From: Gammaproteobacteria bacterium
GTDB taxonomy: Bacteria; Pseudomonadota; Gammaproteobacteria; Steroidobacterales; Steroidobacteraceae
DNA length: 44,245 nucleotides
Direction of reading: 5' to 3'
NCBI GenBank assembly: GCA_028293765.1
Contig: JAQGOG010000153.1
Coordinates: 1 to 44,245, forward strand
The notes below the pieces were generated by a model, which was not told the DNA's origin, did not search any database, and worked only from the letters and a program-made list of their open reading frames with translations. Position numbers and translations under genes: made by a program. Position 1 is the first letter of the stretch, and each line of letters starts with the position of its first letter. Positions 32,531 to 40,468 of the stretch are shown in pieces.

Positions 32531-32863
32531 TCAGCTGCTGCCGGTAGAAAGTGGTGACGCTGCGGCCGGTGCGCTGAACCCACTTGCGGGCCACATTCGG
32601 GCGGCCAGATTCAGACGCAGCTTGAGGTTACCCTCACGTGCCTCACCCTCGAGCTGCGGCGGGTCGTCCTTGAGCGCGGCGCGTAGTGCGGGCAGTACCG
32701 TCAGGGCTTGGAACAACTCGGCGTCAACGGCTCCTATAGCTTCGGTGAACTCCGGTTGTTCATTGCGCCAGCGCTGGAACGTGCGCAGCGGTACGCCGAG
32801 CGTTGGCTTGCCCAGCAGAAGCTGGCGTTCATCGACCGGACAGTCGCGAAAACCTAGCGGCAC
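32531..32863 (-). CDS. Hypothetical small HTH-like protein, possible phage-type remnant
   Basis: A 110-residue reading frame with a GTG start. The segment TLGVPLRTFQRWRNEQPEF resembles a helix-turn-helix of phage-type or terminase small-subunit proteins, followed by an alternating Ala/Leu helical region and a low-complexity end. The frame is open upstream of the GTG, so the N-terminus could be missing and the gene a fragment. It lies between tRNA-Arg and the dsbA-like gene. If it is not coding, 32391-32941 holds nothing else recognisable beyond an 8-base tandem duplication TTATAGGC near 32472-32487. Confidence 0.35.
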   Translation of the reverse strand: MPLGFRDCPVDERQLLLGKPTLGVPLRTFQRWRNEQPEFTEAIGAVDAELFQALTVLPALRAALKDDPPQLEGEAREGNLKLRLNLAARMWPASGFSAPAAASPLSTGSS

Positions 32864-32941
32864 AGATGCAGCGATGGCGGTGCGGTAGTCACCGCAACTG
32901 CGGCGCCGAGCAGCGCCGCAGCGGTCGATCTTCCTGCCCCG

Positions 32942-33817
32942 TCAGTGGTGACGCTCGGTGGCCGCCAGGTCATCGATGAGCTCGATCAATTTGGCCGGAT
33001 TGCCCGCCTTGCCGACATCGGTCGCGTACTTGCCGCCGATCACGACGTACGGCACGCCTTGCACCTGGTAGCGCTGCGTGAGCTGCTCGGCGCGCTGCAG
33101 GTTCGAGTTCACCGAGAACGAGTTGGCGGCCTTCGTGAAATCGTCGGCGCTGATGCCATTGTCCTTGGCCCAGGCCTGCTGCAGCTTGAGCGTCTCCTCC
33201 TCGCTGCTCCCGACGAGCGGATTGTGCTGCTGCTGGATCGTGTCGAACGCCTTCTCGAACAGATCGGAGCGATTCAGGGCCTGCAGCGTGTAGAACAGCC
33301 GCGCATGCGCGCGATGCACCGGTCCCCACATCACCGGCACCCGCACGAAGTCGATGTAGGCGGGTTTGCTCTTCAACCAGGTCTGAATGAATGGCTCCAG
33401 CGCATAGCAGTGTGGGCAGCCGAGCCAGAACACCTCGACGACCTCCACCTTCCCCGGCGACACGTTCGTGGGCTGCGCGGGCACCAGCGGGTCGTAATTC
33501 ACACCCGGCTTCCACTTGCCGCTCGGCAGCTGCGCATCCGCCGGAAGGGCGGCGAGATGCTCCAGGCTGACATCGCTGCGATCCGGCGGGCCGCCGTCTT
33601 CGTCGCTGGTCGTGCCTGCTTTCTCCTGCGCGGCTGTCGCCTGCGCAGTCTCACTCTCAGGCGTTATTGCGGCAGACTGCTCCGGCGCGGTATTCGGCTG
33701 CTGAGCGGCGGGCTGCGTCTGCTGTGTGGCGGCAGCCTGTTTGTGCGACGTGGACGCATGCCCACAACCGCAGACCATTAGCGCGAGGAGCGGTGCCAGA
33801 ACGAGCGGTCGAATCAT
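32942..33817 (-). CDS. DsbA-family thiol:disulfide oxidoreductase, probable lipoprotein
   Basis: A 291-residue envelope protein. The signal LVLAPLLALMVCGCGH has a lipobox-like VCG-C at Cys18. A 75-residue Ala/Gln/Thr/Glu-rich linker follows, then a thioredoxin fold with active site CPHC (134-137), identical to E. coli DsbA, the DsbA-type helical insertion (AHARLFYTLQALNRSDLFEKAF region) and cis-Pro in VQGVPYVVI. It should oxidise periplasmic thiols or reduce them if paired with a DsbD-like partner. It is 60 bases downstream of cytochrome c4 on the same strand and near engB and polA, the conserved gammaproteobacterial dsbA location. No dsbB is visible. Confidence 0.92.
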   Translation of the reverse strand: MIRPLVLAPLLALMVCGCGHASTSHKQAAATQQTQPAAQQPNTAPEQSAAITPESETAQATAAQEKAGTTSDEDGGPPDRSDVSLEHLAALPADAQLPSGKWKPGVNYDPLVPAQPTNVSPGKVEVVEVFWLGCPHCYALEPFIQTWLKSKPAYIDFVRVPVMWGPVHRAHARLFYTLQALNRSDLFEKAFDTIQQQHNPLVGSSEEETLKLQQAWAKDNGISADDFTKAANSFSVNSNLQRAEQLTQRYQVQGVPYVVIGGKYATDVGKAGNPAKLIELIDDLAATERHH

Positions 33818-33877
33818 TGGATGCCTCGATTGTCAGGAAGGCCTTTCGTCGGCTCACCGTCAACAGGTGGCTGTTTT

Positions 33878-34570
33878 TTAGCGCATGCCTTGAACATACG
33901 ACGCCACGTTGCGAATCTCTTCGGGTGTCAGTCGTTTGGCAATGGCGAACATCATCACGCCATTGCGACTCGCCGTCGCCGCATTGGTGCCCGTGTAGCG
34001 TTCACCGCCGGCGTAGTCATTGAGCTGCTTCACTACGTAGACCGACTCCTGCGCTCGCAGGGACGGATAACCGGCGGCGAGATTTCCTCGGCCGACCGGT
34101 CCGTGACACGCGATGCACGCCGGAATATTCCGCGCCTTGTCCCCGCGGCGGTATAAAGCGTTACCCGCCTTCCAGAAGGACGGATCCGCCTCGAGACCGG
34201 CGACGGTCTGCGCCTCGTAATAGACAGCGAGATCGCTGATATCTTTGTCGCTCAGACTGCCCGCGAGCGGTTTCATGATCGGGTTGTTACGCGTGCCGGC
34301 GCGGAACAGCCGCAGCTGCTCGGCGATGTACACGGCGCTCTGGCCAGCGAGTCGCGGCCATTCCGGATTCGTGCTGTTGCCATTCGGTCCGTGGCAGGAG
34401 GCACATACCGCCGACTTCGTCGCGCCGTCCTGGATCGAGCCGTTATCGAACGGCAGGGCAGGTGTTCCGGCGGGCGTCTGGCCATGCGCTGGGGAATGTA
34501 CCAGAGCCAGTGCAACCGTTGCGGCCAACGCGGCCCGGCCGAGCCAACCGACTCTCATCGTCTTCGCCAT
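33878..34570 (-). CDS. Dihaem cytochrome c4
   Basis: A 230-residue exported cytochrome. A signal peptide (ALAATVALALVHSPAHG) leads to two homologous c-type domains with haem motifs CASCH (56-60) and CIACH (152-156). Domain-specific Met ligands are in NPIMKPLAG and NGVMMFAIAK. The length suits cytochrome c4, an electron carrier to cbb3 or other terminal oxidases. ATG 34570 is preferred, with GGAAAG about 6 bases upstream; the open frame back to 34834 runs antisense through engB and is ignored. It diverges from engB and leads into the dsbA-like gene. Confidence 0.94.
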   Translation of the reverse strand: MAKTMRVGWLGRAALAATVALALVHSPAHGQTPAGTPALPFDNGSIQDGATKSAVCASCHGPNGNSTNPEWPRLAGQSAVYIAEQLRLFRAGTRNNPIMKPLAGSLSDKDISDLAVYYEAQTVAGLEADPSFWKAGNALYRRGDKARNIPACIACHGPVGRGNLAAGYPSLRAQESVYVVKQLNDYAGGERYTGTNAATASRNGVMMFAIAKRLTPEEIRNVASYVQGMR

Positions 34571-34655
34571 TGTTTCTTTCCGCTTCGTCCCGTGGTGCGA
34601 GGGCGCGGAATTGTACACTACGGAAGTGCACCAGCCTTTTTCCAGGTAAGCGGAT

Positions 34656-35246
34656 ATGAGCCGATTCCCACGGGCGGAATTTCTGACCAGCGCGGCCGCC
34701 CCGGAGCACTTTCCGGCGGACCGTGGGGCCGAGGTCGCCTTCGTGGGCCGCTCCAATGCCGGTAAATCGACGGCGATCAATATGATCGTGCAGCACAAAG
34801 GGCTCGCCCGCACCAGCAAGACCCCGGGACGCACCCGCCTGCTGAATTTCTTCGAGGTCGGCCCGATGCAGCGGATCGTCGATCTGCCGGGATACGGCTA
34901 CGCGAGCGGTCCGGAAGCTGAGCGGCGCACGTGGCGTCCCCTCATCGAAGCTCTGGCGGGACGCAGCTCTTTGCGGGGCCTGTTCGTAATAGTGGATTCC
35001 CGCCGCGGCCTGGCCGTTGGGGACGACACGCTGCTGGACTGGGTATCACCCGAGCACCGGGTGCACGTGCTGCTGTCCAAAGCGGACAAGCTCAATAAAA
35101 GTGAGGCGGGCAAGGTACTGAAGAGCTCCGCGGCGGCCCTCGAAGGCCGAGGCACCGTGCAGCTATTCTCGGCGCTCGCGAAGACCGGGGTGGAGCAGGC
35201 CCAGCGAACCCTCGCCGACTGGCTCCAGAACACGCCGCAGACATAA
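34656..35246 (+). CDS. engB: Ribosome biogenesis GTPase EngB (YihA/YsxC)
   Basis: A 196-residue TRAFAC-class GTPase. G1 is GRSNAGKS (31-38), G2 is the Thr region TSKTPGRT, G3 is DLPGYG (76-81), and G4 is SKAD (141-144). EngB is an essential 50S assembly factor and has no extra domain, consistent with the length (E. coli 210). Its stop codon overlaps the T-run of the antisense terminator by a few bases, so transcripts from both directions meet exactly here. polA, cytochrome c4 and dsbA in the neighbourhood are a conserved gammaproteobacterial context. Confidence 0.95.
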   Translation: MSRFPRAEFLTSAAAPEHFPADRGAEVAFVGRSNAGKSTAINMIVQHKGLARTSKTPGRTRLLNFFEVGPMQRIVDLPGYGYASGPEAERRTWRPLIEALAGRSSLRGLFVIVDSRRGLAVGDDTLLDWVSPEHRVHVLLSKADKLNKSEAGKVLKSSAAALEGRGTVQLFSALAKTGVEQAQRTLADWLQNTPQT

Positions 35247-35282
35247 AAAAAACCCGGTAACTTCTATTGAAGTCACCGGGTT
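35245..35282 (-). terminator. Strong intrinsic terminator (minus strand)
   Basis: A 14-bp stem (35269-35282 with 35251-35264) with a 4-base loop ends in eight T on the minus strand. The one imperfect position is a G.U pair in the minus transcript but an A/C mismatch in the plus transcript, so it is built to stop minus-strand RNA; the plus-strand product also lacks a T-run. Confidence 0.9.
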
Positions 35283-35356
35283 CAGACTAACCCGGCACAG
35301 GTCTCGTGAACCGGGCTACCCGCTCAGGGAGGGAAGCGGGGAGTGCTTTCACACTC
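35245..35356 (-). ncRNA. Candidate sigma-E-dependent small RNA, about 112 nt
   Basis: Read on the minus strand, four hairpins follow each other almost without unpaired bases: 35356-35341 (GAGTG-TGAAAG-CACTC), 35340-35319 (CCCGCT-loop-AGCGGG), 35318-35288 (an eight-position stem with an inner CAC/GTG pair) and the terminator 35282-35251 followed by eight U. The loop of hairpin two is C/U-rich (UCCCUCCCUG) and complementary to Shine-Dalgarno-like GGGAGG sequences, as expected for a trans-acting antisense seed. A sigma-E-type promoter sits at exactly the distance needed to start at the first hairpin. I do not recognise a known family. A processed 3'UTR of the upstream barrel gene is the alternative. 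Confidence 0.55.
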
Positions 35357-35361
35357 AAGAA

Positions 35362-35390
35362 ATTAGACGGACCACCTTTCGAGAAGTTCC
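35362..35390 (-). promoter_or_regulatory. Sigma-E (RpoE)-type promoter
   Basis: On the minus strand GGAACTT (35390-35384), a 16-base spacer and TCTAA (35367-35363). Both elements equal the RpoE consensus. Start predicted at about 35357-35356. An inverted repeat GGAAATT/AATTTCC (35391-35397, 35408-35414) abuts the -35 element, and the region upstream to 35440 is A+T-rich. Confidence 0.65.
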
Positions 35391-35455
35391 GGAAATTTTC
35401 CGAAGAGAATTTCCAATAAAAACAATAAATTGGATTTTAATCTGTATCGTCGGCG

Positions 35456-35998
35456 CTACAGTAAGGTGTACGTCGCGCCCAGGGTGTAGATCTTCACTCC
35501 GTCCGTATTGCTCACGTTGAACCGCTCATATTCGAGCCGCGCCGCGATTCGTCCGAAGCGCGCTTGCGCGCCAACGCCCCAAGCGAAGTCCGTACCGCGA
35601 TCGGACAACGCAAAGAGATCCGGACGCGTCGTATTACCGCTGAGCTGCCAGCGGGCCGCACCTGCTTTGCCGAAGATGTCGAGGATCGGTATGGGCAAGG
35701 GCAAAAAGCCGACTGCGTAGGCTGCGAAAGCCTTTGCGTCGGTGTGCGCTCCGCCAAGGCCGCCGTACCGCTGCGTCTCGCTGCCGAGGTCCAGGTAATT
35801 GGCTTCAATCGCAAACGGCCCCGGCGGCCGGAAGCCGATAATGGCCTTCCAGGAAGTATCGTTGATGTTCAGGCCCGCATCGAAGACGTTATCGACTTTC
35901 GACCTGGTGATACCGGCGCCGGCGTACAGGCCGAGAATATCGGCATGGGCCGCGCCTGCCCCTAGCGCAAGCGCTGTGGCGAGCAAAAGTTTTCGCAT
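35456..35998 (-). CDS. Outer-membrane beta-barrel protein, OmpA/OmpW-like (porin family)
   Basis: A 180-residue exported protein. Signal peptide LLLATALALGAGAAHA is followed by an eight-strand barrel pattern (LGLYAGAGITRSKV, FAIEANYLDLG, FAWGVGAQARFGRIAARLEYERF) ending TLGATYTLL with a near-terminal aromatic. There is no peptidoglycan-binding domain. Function unknown; relatives are small barrels annotated as porin family protein. ATG is preceded by GAGGT (about 7 bases). A possible sigma-E promoter lies 90 bases upstream, and the predicted small RNA is encoded just downstream on the same strand, an arrangement reminiscent of envelope-stress circuits. Confidence 0.85.
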   Translation of the reverse strand: MRKLLLATALALGAGAAHADILGLYAGAGITRSKVDNVFDAGLNINDTSWKAIIGFRPPGPFAIEANYLDLGSETQRYGGLGGAHTDAKAFAAYAVGFLPLPIPILDIFGKAGAARWQLSGNTTRPDLFALSDRGTDFAWGVGAQARFGRIAARLEYERFNVSNTDGVKIYTLGATYTLL

Positions 35999-36094
35999 GA
36001 CTGAACCTCAGTGACTCCAGTGGGAAGGTCGCGCACGGATGCCCTCGCTAACCGTCGCACAATGGCAACAGTTCGCGTGCAATCCAGTAAATTC

Positions 36095-36122
36095 ACTGAC
36101 TCGTGATGTAGCTGGAAGTTCA
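36095..36122 (-). promoter_or_regulatory. Possible sigma-E promoter of the barrel gene
   Basis: On the minus strand TGAACTT (36122-36116), a 16-base spacer and TCAGT (36099-36095). The -35 differs from GGAACTT at one position and the -10 keeps only TCA of the consensus. The spacer equals that of the better promoter at 35362-35390. Confidence 0.3.
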
Positions 36123-36218
36123 CAAGCGTGCGCGCCGCGCCACTCGAGCGGCGAATCGGCCGGCATGCCTGAGCGGCGAACGGCGGAGGTTTGCCGGGGG
36201 CGTCTATCAGCCAATCAA

Positions 36219-39023
36219 TTAATGAGCTTCGTCCCAGTTCGCTCCGGTGCCCAGGTCAACTCGCAGCGGCACCCTAAGTTGCGCGGCGTTGACCATGTGC
36301 TCGCGCACTCCTGCGGAGACGACTTCCGTGGCGTCCTCGCGGACTTCGAGTACGAGCTCGTCGTGAACCTGCATGATGAGCCGCGCCGGCACATCCTCGC
36401 GCGTGCACCAGGCGTCCACCGCGACCATGGCGCGCTTAATGATGTCCGCCGCAGTGCCCTGCATCGGCGCATTGATGGCGCTGCGCTCGGCGTACTGCTG
36501 TGTGTTTTTGTTGCCCGAGCGGATATCCGGCAGATAGAGGCGTCGCCCGTAGACGGTTTCGACATAACCGGTCTCACGTGCGCGAGCGCGAGTCTCGTCC
36601 ATGAAACGCTTCACGCCGGGATAGCGCTGGAAATAACGCTCCACATATTTCTGCGCGGAGCCCCGGTCAATGCCAAGCTGCCGTGCGAGACCGAACGGCG
36701 ACATTCCGTAGATGAGACCGAAGTTGATTGTCTTCGCGAGCCGGCGCTGATCCGCGGTGACCTCCGCGAGCGGCACGGTAAAGACTTCCGCGGCGGTGGC
36801 CTCGTGCACGTCGCGATCTTCCGCGAAGGCCGCGAGCAGACCCTCGTCGCCTGACAAATGCGCCATGATCCGCAGCTCGATTTGCGAGTAGTCCGCCGCC
36901 ATCAACACATGACCCGGGGGCGCTACGAAGGCCTGCCGGATACGGCGGCCCTCTGCACGGCGGATCGGAATGTTCTGCAGGTTAGGATCGGCGGACGACA
37001 GCCGCCCCGTCTGAGCGACAGCCTGGTGATAGGAGGTATGAATGCGCCCGGTGCGCTCGTTGATCTGCTCGGGCAGCTTGTCCGTATACGTGGACTTGAG
37101 TTTCGCCAACGCTCGGTAGTCGAGGACGATCCGCGGCAGCGGATATGACGCCGCGAGCTCTTCCAGCACATCTTCCGCTGTCGACGGCTGTCCGGTGGGG
37201 GTCTTGCGTGTGACGGGCAGCTGCAGCTTCTCGAAAAGAATCTGCTGCAGCTGCTTCGGCGACTCGATGTTGAATTCGGTGCCTGCTTCGCGGTGCGCCG
37301 CGGCCAGCAGTTCCTGCAGCTTTACCGCAATCTCGCCGCTTTGCGCGCGCAGCAGTTCGCGATCGACCAGCACTCCGCGATGCTCCATGCGCTGCAGCAC
37401 CGGGACCAGTGGCTGCTCCAGCTCCTCGTACAGCCGGCGCAGAGCCGGAACGGTTGCCAGTCTGGCCCACAACTCCTTGTGCATGCAAAGCGTGACATCC
37501 GCATCTGCAGCCGCGTACTCCGCGGCCTTGTCCACCGGCACCTGGTTGAACCTGAGCTGCTTCGCGCCCTTGCCCGCCAGGTCCTCGAAAGTGATCGTCC
37601 GCATGCCGAGATAGCACAGGGCCACCGACTCCATGTCGTGCCGTGATCCAACACTGTTCCAGACATACGATTCGAGCATCGTGTCGAAACGCATTCCGAC
37701 CAGGTTGACGCCATGGTTCGCCAGCACATGCGCATCGTACTTGAGGTGATGCCCGACTTTGCCGCGTTCCGGATCCTCGAGAAGAGGTTTGAGTGCGGCG
37801 AGCACCCGCTCACGATCGAGTTGTTCCGGCGCCCCGGCATAGTCATGGCCCAAGGGGACGTATGCGGCGACACCTGCCTCGAGGCAGAAAGAGACGCCCA
37901 CGATCTGCGCCTTCATGTAGTCGAGGTTGGTAGTCTCAGTGTCGAATGCGAACAGGTCCGCAGTGCTGAGCGCGGTGATCCAGCGCTCCAAGTCCGACCA
38001 TTGCGTAATGGTTTCGTAATGTCGCTCGATGCGGGCCAGCGGGTGCGCGGCGGCCGGTTCAGTCGCGGCGGTTCCCGTTCCGGACGCGGCACTGGCTTCG
38101 CCCGCGTTGCCGTATGACTGAGCCGCTGGCGCACTTGGTGCGCCTTGTGAGGCCGGCGATATCACGTTCTCGCCATCGAGCTGTCGCAGCAAGGAGCGCA
38201 GTTCGTAGCGCGTGTAGAGCTCGCGCAATCGCTCCGTGTCCGGCGTCGCAACCGCAAGCTGCTCGTGCGAGAGCGGCAGATCGAGGGTAGTGTGGATGGT
38301 CGCCAGCTTGCGCGACAGCTCGAGAGTCTGGAGACCCCCGCGCAGGTTCTCTCCCACCTTCCCACTGATTTCTGCAGCGTGCGCAACGAGATTATCGAGC
38401 GTGCCGTACTGCCCCAGCCACTTGGCCGCTGTCTTGGGCCCCACCTTTTCGATCCCTGGAATGTTGTCGGAGCTGTCGCCGACCAGGGCCAGGTAATCGA
38501 TGATCTGCTCGGGATAAACATCGAACTTAGCCTTGACCCCGGCACGGTCGAGCAAACTGTTGCTCATCGTGTTGATCAAAGTGATCGAGCCGTCCACGAG
38601 TTGAGCCATATCCTTGTCGCTTGTCGAGATCAGCACGCTGTGCCCCGCGCGCGCTGCGCGGCAGGCGAGCGTACCGATCACGTCATCAGCCTCAACTCCG
38701 TCTTCGCGGAGCAGCGGCACCCCTTGGGCCCGCAGGATGGCGAGGAGCGGCTCGATCTGTGAGCGCAGGTCGTTCGGCATCGGCGCACGGTGAGCCTTGT
38801 ACTCGGCGAACAGATCGTCGCGGAAGGTCTTCCCGGAAGCGTCGAATACGACGGCGATACGCTTCGGCTGATACTCCTTGAGAAACTTCAGGAGCATGTT
38901 CAGTACGCCATGGACGGCCCCTGTGGGCTCGCCACGCGAGTTGCTGAGCGGCGGCAGGGCGTGAAACGCCCGGTACACGTAAGAAGAACCGTCGACTAGA
39001 ACGAGATCGGGAGAAGTGGCCAT
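36219..39023 (-). CDS. polA: DNA polymerase I
   Basis: A 934-residue three-domain polymerase for Okazaki-fragment processing and repair. Residues 1-290 are the 5'-nuclease (VDGSSYVYRAF, GVEADDVIGTLA, GDSSDNIPGIEKVGPKTA). A 35-residue Ala/Ser/Gly linker follows. The proofreading domain (about 335-515) keeps FDTET (Asp361, Glu363), KYDAHVL and YAAADADVT, so 3'-5' exonuclease should work. The polymerase part has DPNLQNIPIR, DYSQIELRIMAH, KTINFGLIYGM and QVHDELVLEV. The length matches E. coli (928). A TATACT -10-like element at 39052-39057 (minus) implies its own promoter. It precedes the small barrel gene by 220 bases. Confidence 0.98.
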   Translation of the reverse strand: MATSPDLVLVDGSSYVYRAFHALPPLSNSRGEPTGAVHGVLNMLLKFLKEYQPKRIAVVFDASGKTFRDDLFAEYKAHRAPMPNDLRSQIEPLLAILRAQGVPLLREDGVEADDVIGTLACRAARAGHSVLISTSDKDMAQLVDGSITLINTMSNSLLDRAGVKAKFDVYPEQIIDYLALVGDSSDNIPGIEKVGPKTAAKWLGQYGTLDNLVAHAAEISGKVGENLRGGLQTLELSRKLATIHTTLDLPLSHEQLAVATPDTERLRELYTRYELRSLLRQLDGENVISPASQGAPSAPAAQSYGNAGEASAASGTGTAATEPAAAHPLARIERHYETITQWSDLERWITALSTADLFAFDTETTNLDYMKAQIVGVSFCLEAGVAAYVPLGHDYAGAPEQLDRERVLAALKPLLEDPERGKVGHHLKYDAHVLANHGVNLVGMRFDTMLESYVWNSVGSRHDMESVALCYLGMRTITFEDLAGKGAKQLRFNQVPVDKAAEYAAADADVTLCMHKELWARLATVPALRRLYEELEQPLVPVLQRMEHRGVLVDRELLRAQSGEIAVKLQELLAAAHREAGTEFNIESPKQLQQILFEKLQLPVTRKTPTGQPSTAEDVLEELAASYPLPRIVLDYRALAKLKSTYTDKLPEQINERTGRIHTSYHQAVAQTGRLSSADPNLQNIPIRRAEGRRIRQAFVAPPGHVLMAADYSQIELRIMAHLSGDEGLLAAFAEDRDVHEATAAEVFTVPLAEVTADQRRLAKTINFGLIYGMSPFGLARQLGIDRGSAQKYVERYFQRYPGVKRFMDETRARARETGYVETVYGRRLYLPDIRSGNKNTQQYAERSAINAPMQGTAADIIKRAMVAVDAWCTREDVPARLIMQVHDELVLEVREDATEVVSAGVREHMVNAAQLRVPLRVDLGTGANWDEAH

Positions 39024-39140
39024 GAAATTAAGTCAACTCGGGCGGGCGGCGAGTATAGCGGACTGAGAACCGGGTTCGAGGCAGCCGCTTCCGGTCGAGC
39101 CTTAGCCGGCGCGCGTCCGGTCAACCGTCGAACCCGACGC

Positions 39141-39449
39141 TCAGTTTCGCGGGGTCGGTTTCGACTGCGAATCGTCGTCCTTGTCCGACGGCGGTTTAGT
39201 CGCACCGCTCGATCCTTGCGAAGTGGGTCCCGGTGGCGGTTGCGGTGCCGAGTCCTGAGGCGACTGCGCCGGTGCGGTTTGGCCGGGTGGGGCCTGTTCG
39301 GGCGGCGTTGCTGGCGCTGTCGTCCTGGAGCCTCCGGGTCGCGTGATGACTTTGGCGTTTTTGTCGGGCAGCACGAGCGGACCTTTCTGGCCGCAACCCG
39401 CCGCGATGACGCCTGCGCAGGCGGTGAGAATCCACGTCAGTCGTTTCAT
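39141..39449 (-). CDS. lptM: LPS translocon maturation lipoprotein LptM
   Basis: A 102-residue lipoprotein. Lipobox IAAG-C19 is followed at once by GQKGPLVLP, the near-invariant LptM/YifL signature. LptM mimics lipopolysaccharide to assist disulfide rearrangement and maturation of the LptDE translocon. E. coli LptM has 67 residues; here the C-terminal region is extended with a Pro/Gln/Ser-rich tail. ATG overlaps the stop of the DUF4870 gene (ATGA). The upstream open frame to 39605 is not part of the gene. In many gammaproteobacteria lptM lies beside dapF; here it is about 22 kb away and near polA. Confidence 0.9.
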   Translation of the reverse strand: MKRLTWILTACAGVIAAGCGQKGPLVLPDKNAKVITRPGGSRTTAPATPPEQAPPGQTAPAQSPQDSAPQPPPGPTSQGSSGATKPPSDKDDDSQSKPTPRN

Positions 39450-39874
39450 ATATACATCGGCCGGCGATCGCGCAGAGCCAGCCAGCCGCGCAGTACCCGG
39501 TAGGCGATCCAGATCGCCAGCGCCACGAAACCGGCGAAGAACAAGGGAACCCCTATCAACACAATGAAGAGCGGCAGTGTCACCGCCCAGATGACCAGCA
39601 CCCACAGCAGGGCGAACCAGAAAGTGCGGATCTGCCAGCGAAAATGCGATTCGAGGAATGTGCCGCGCGTTTCACGTCGACGCGCGTAATTCATGATCAC
39701 CGCGACGATGGAGGGAAGGCCGCCGACGAAGCTGCCTACGACGGTCGCCGCTGTGGTCAGCCCAATGAGTACGGCCAGGGCGTGAAGACCATAGATCACG
39801 TGCGTGTAGGTAATAAGCGCCGCGTCGACAGAGGGTGCAGGTCCGGTCGCGTTTGAGGTCAGGTCATCTGCCAT
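39446..39874 (-). CDS. DUF4870/Tic20-like small membrane protein
   Basis: A 142-residue membrane protein with about three or four hydrophobic segments (YGLHALAVLIGLTTAATVVGS region; FWFALLWVLVIWAVTLPLFIVLIGVP region; FVALAIWIAYRVLRGWLAL). The cytosolic loop RRRETRGTFLESHFRWQIRTFW is characteristic of this DUF4870-type family, which often occurs next to envelope biogenesis genes. Function is unknown. It is coupled by ATGA overlap to lptM, suggesting co-expression with LPS transport. The hotdog thioesterase ends 18 bases upstream on the same strand. Confidence 0.85.
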   Translation of the reverse strand: MADDLTSNATGPAPSVDAALITYTHVIYGLHALAVLIGLTTAATVVGSFVGGLPSIVAVIMNYARRRETRGTFLESHFRWQIRTFWFALLWVLVIWAVTLPLFIVLIGVPLFFAGFVALAIWIAYRVLRGWLALRDRRPMYI

Positions 39875-39892
39875 GGCTTAGCCCTCCGGCGC

Positions 39893-40318
39893 CTATTTGC
39901 GCTCGATCACGGCCATAGTGAGGCGTGAAATGCAGACGAGCCGGTCACGCTCGTCGCGGATCTCGATGCTCCATACCTGGCTGCGGCCGCCGATATGAAA
40001 CGGGCGCGCGGTTCCGGTTACGACCCCGGAGGACGCCGGGCGCAAGTGGTTGGCATTGATCTCCTGCCCCACGCACACGTATTTTTCCGGATCCACGCAA
40101 AGATTCGCGGCGAGGCTGCCCACTGTTTCCGCAAGGGCGACCGATGCGCCGCCGTGCAGGATTCCCATCGGCTGATGCGTGTATGAATTGACGGGCATGG
40201 TCGCTCGCAGATAGTCGGGACCGATCTGCGTCACACGAATGCCGATGCGCTCGGCCAGCGTGTCGCGTGACCGCGCCTGCAACTCCTCGGGTGTCGTTTC
40301 CGTGCGCCAGATAGCCAT
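39893..40318 (-). CDS. PaaI/EntH-like hotdog-fold thioesterase
   Basis: A 141-residue acyl-CoA thioesterase. HGGASVALAETVGS holds the catalytic Glu of the hotdog family, and INANHLRPASSG is the conserved following strand. Proportions and motifs are close to MenI/EntH (YdiI/YbdB), which cleave aryl- or acyl-CoA esters. Relatives are annotated hotdog fold thioesterase; the substrate cannot be set from sequence, and no menaquinone or siderophore genes are near. It is transcribed with DUF4870 and lptM and diverges from the FAH-family gene. Confidence 0.88.
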   Translation of the reverse strand: MAIWRTETTPEELQARSRDTLAERIGIRVTQIGPDYLRATMPVNSYTHQPMGILHGGASVALAETVGSLAANLCVDPEKYVCVGQEINANHLRPASSGVVTGTARPFHIGGRSQVWSIEIRDERDRLVCISRLTMAVIERK

Positions 40319-40468
40319 CGGGCGCAGTTTAGCCGGTTAGGGGATTCCGCGCCGCCACCCTGCGCGGCATTCGCTCCCCGGCGGCAGGCGAGTGGACGGC
40401 CCGATAACGCTTCCGGCTGCGCTCCTGTAATGGCAATCTTGGAGTTCTTGGTGCATGGAGCGTTCCCG

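Noticed and set aside
35251..35282. engB terminator on the plus strand
   Set aside because: The plus-strand stem has a mismatch and no T-run follows; features favour the minus strand.
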